From: a virus
IMG/VR virus record: IMGVR_UViG_3300021197_000699
Span: 1-40,739 of that record
Direction: 5' to 3' (one strand)
Length of the DNA stretch: 40,739 nt
Below the pieces are notes generated by a model. The model searched no databases, had not been told where the DNA came from, and was given only the letters and a program-made list of their open reading frames with translations. This document shows, piece after piece, positions 40,548 to 40,739 of the stretch (position 1 is its first letter; each line of letters opens with the position of its first letter). A program made the translations under genes and the position numbers.

Positions 40548-40554
40548 TATTTAT
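40548..40554 (-). promoter_or_regulatory. T4-type late promoter motif (ATAAATA)
   Basis: The minus strand reads GATAAATACTC immediately after the stop of the upstream gene and 25 nt before the ATG at 40523, with GAGGAG in the leader. Confidence 0.55.
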
Positions 40555-40739
40555 CTAGGCTACAACACAGTTCTGGTTAGCAAGTATTACCCATCCAGTA
40601 CTAGTATAAACTAACGTTGCGCTGTCTAACACTGCGTCCATTGTAAGTGTTGTGCCATTTGCAAATGTTGTTGGTGTGATAGTTGCATTACCGCCATCAG
40701 TTTTCATAACCAATATTTTCAGTTGTCCTAGTGTACCGT
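40555..40739 (-). CDS. C-terminal end of a virion structural protein (partial)
   Basis: An open frame enters from the right edge and ends at TAG (40557-40555), giving 61 residues: GTLGQLKILVMKTDGG, TTFANGTTLTMDAVLDSATL and WVILANQNCVVA. The Thr/Gly-rich beta pattern resembles C-termini of T4-like marine phage fibre or baseplate proteins. The start is outside the window. Confidence 0.75.
   Translation of the reverse strand, partial: GTLGQLKILVMKTDGGNATITPTTFANGTTLTMDAVLDSATLVYTSTGWVILANQNCVVA

Noticed and set aside
1-40739. Cyanophage assignment
   Set aside because: Several proteins recall cyanophage structural genes, but no psbA, hli, talC or other photosynthesis-linked gene is present, and TctAC and the aminotransferase fit heterotroph hosts as well.
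1-40739. CRISPR array, integrase, transposon or attachment site
   Set aside because: No regularly spaced repeats, no recombinase or transposase motifs and no flanking repeats were seen.

Overview
The window is a stretch of a large, tailed, T4-like (myovirus) phage genome, very probably marine. Supporting evidence is a T4 gp44-type clamp-loader ATPase, PhoH, a T4-type lysozyme with an overlapping spanin pair, large virion proteins with Ig-like repeats, tightly overlapping genes, and repeated ATAAATA motifs that match the T4 late-promoter core. No photosynthesis genes are seen, so a cyanobacterial host is not supported. A marine heterotroph such as an alphaproteobacterium would fit the metabolic genes, but the host is not settled by the sequence.

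Layout. 1-5640 (minus): two large multidomain proteins. The first runs off the left edge (at least 1223 residues) and combines a metalloprotease-like motif, an ADP-ribosyltransferase-like stretch, a DGHHR motif, a possible Cys/His/Asp hydrolase and a C-terminal P-loop kinase. The second has an N-terminal nucleotidyltransferase and a Cys-rich module. 5676-9211 (minus): a carbohydrate-binding-like protein, two glycosyltransferase-like proteins and small virion-like proteins. 9245-13617 (minus): an AT-hook-like protein, an unknown protein, a ClpA-like unfoldase, a DnaJ-type co-chaperone and an EF-hand membrane protein. 13662-16530: a mirror-image cassette. A 2OG-Fe(II)-oxygenase-like gene plus a short PLP-fold gene on the plus strand converge on a paralogous PLP gene plus a second 2OG-oxygenase-like gene on the minus strand. 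16562-19119 (minus): membrane protein, FkbM methyltransferase, spanins, holin candidate, zinc-ribbon protein and lysozyme. 19082-27869 (minus): two unknown proteins, then a tailoring and transport island (two SGNH hydrolases, three sulfotransferase-like proteins, a methyltransferase, a 2OG oxygenase, and the TctA and TctC parts of a tripartite tricarboxylate transporter).

27963-29361 (plus): a short upstream ORF, phoH and a CBM60-like protein, closed by a bidirectional terminator. 29423-37252 (minus): tRNA-Trp and tRNA-Arg, small proteins, a HAD phosphatase, the gp44 clamp loader, a full-length serine/alanine-glyoxylate aminotransferase, a GroES-like co-chaperonin, a DnaE-like fragment and MazG. 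This early/replication block has sigma70-like promoters with a shared sequence. 37307-40739 (minus): virion structural genes with late-promoter motifs.

The genes suggest three host-directed programmes beside replication and morphogenesis: control of protein folding and turnover (ClpA-like, DnaJ-like, GroES-like); surface or small-molecule tailoring (glycosyl-, sulfo- and methyltransferases, esterases, oxygenases); and metabolic support (carboxylate uptake by TctAC, glyoxylate-to-glycine conversion, NTP clean-up by MazG). Functions are read from motifs only; no database search was run.
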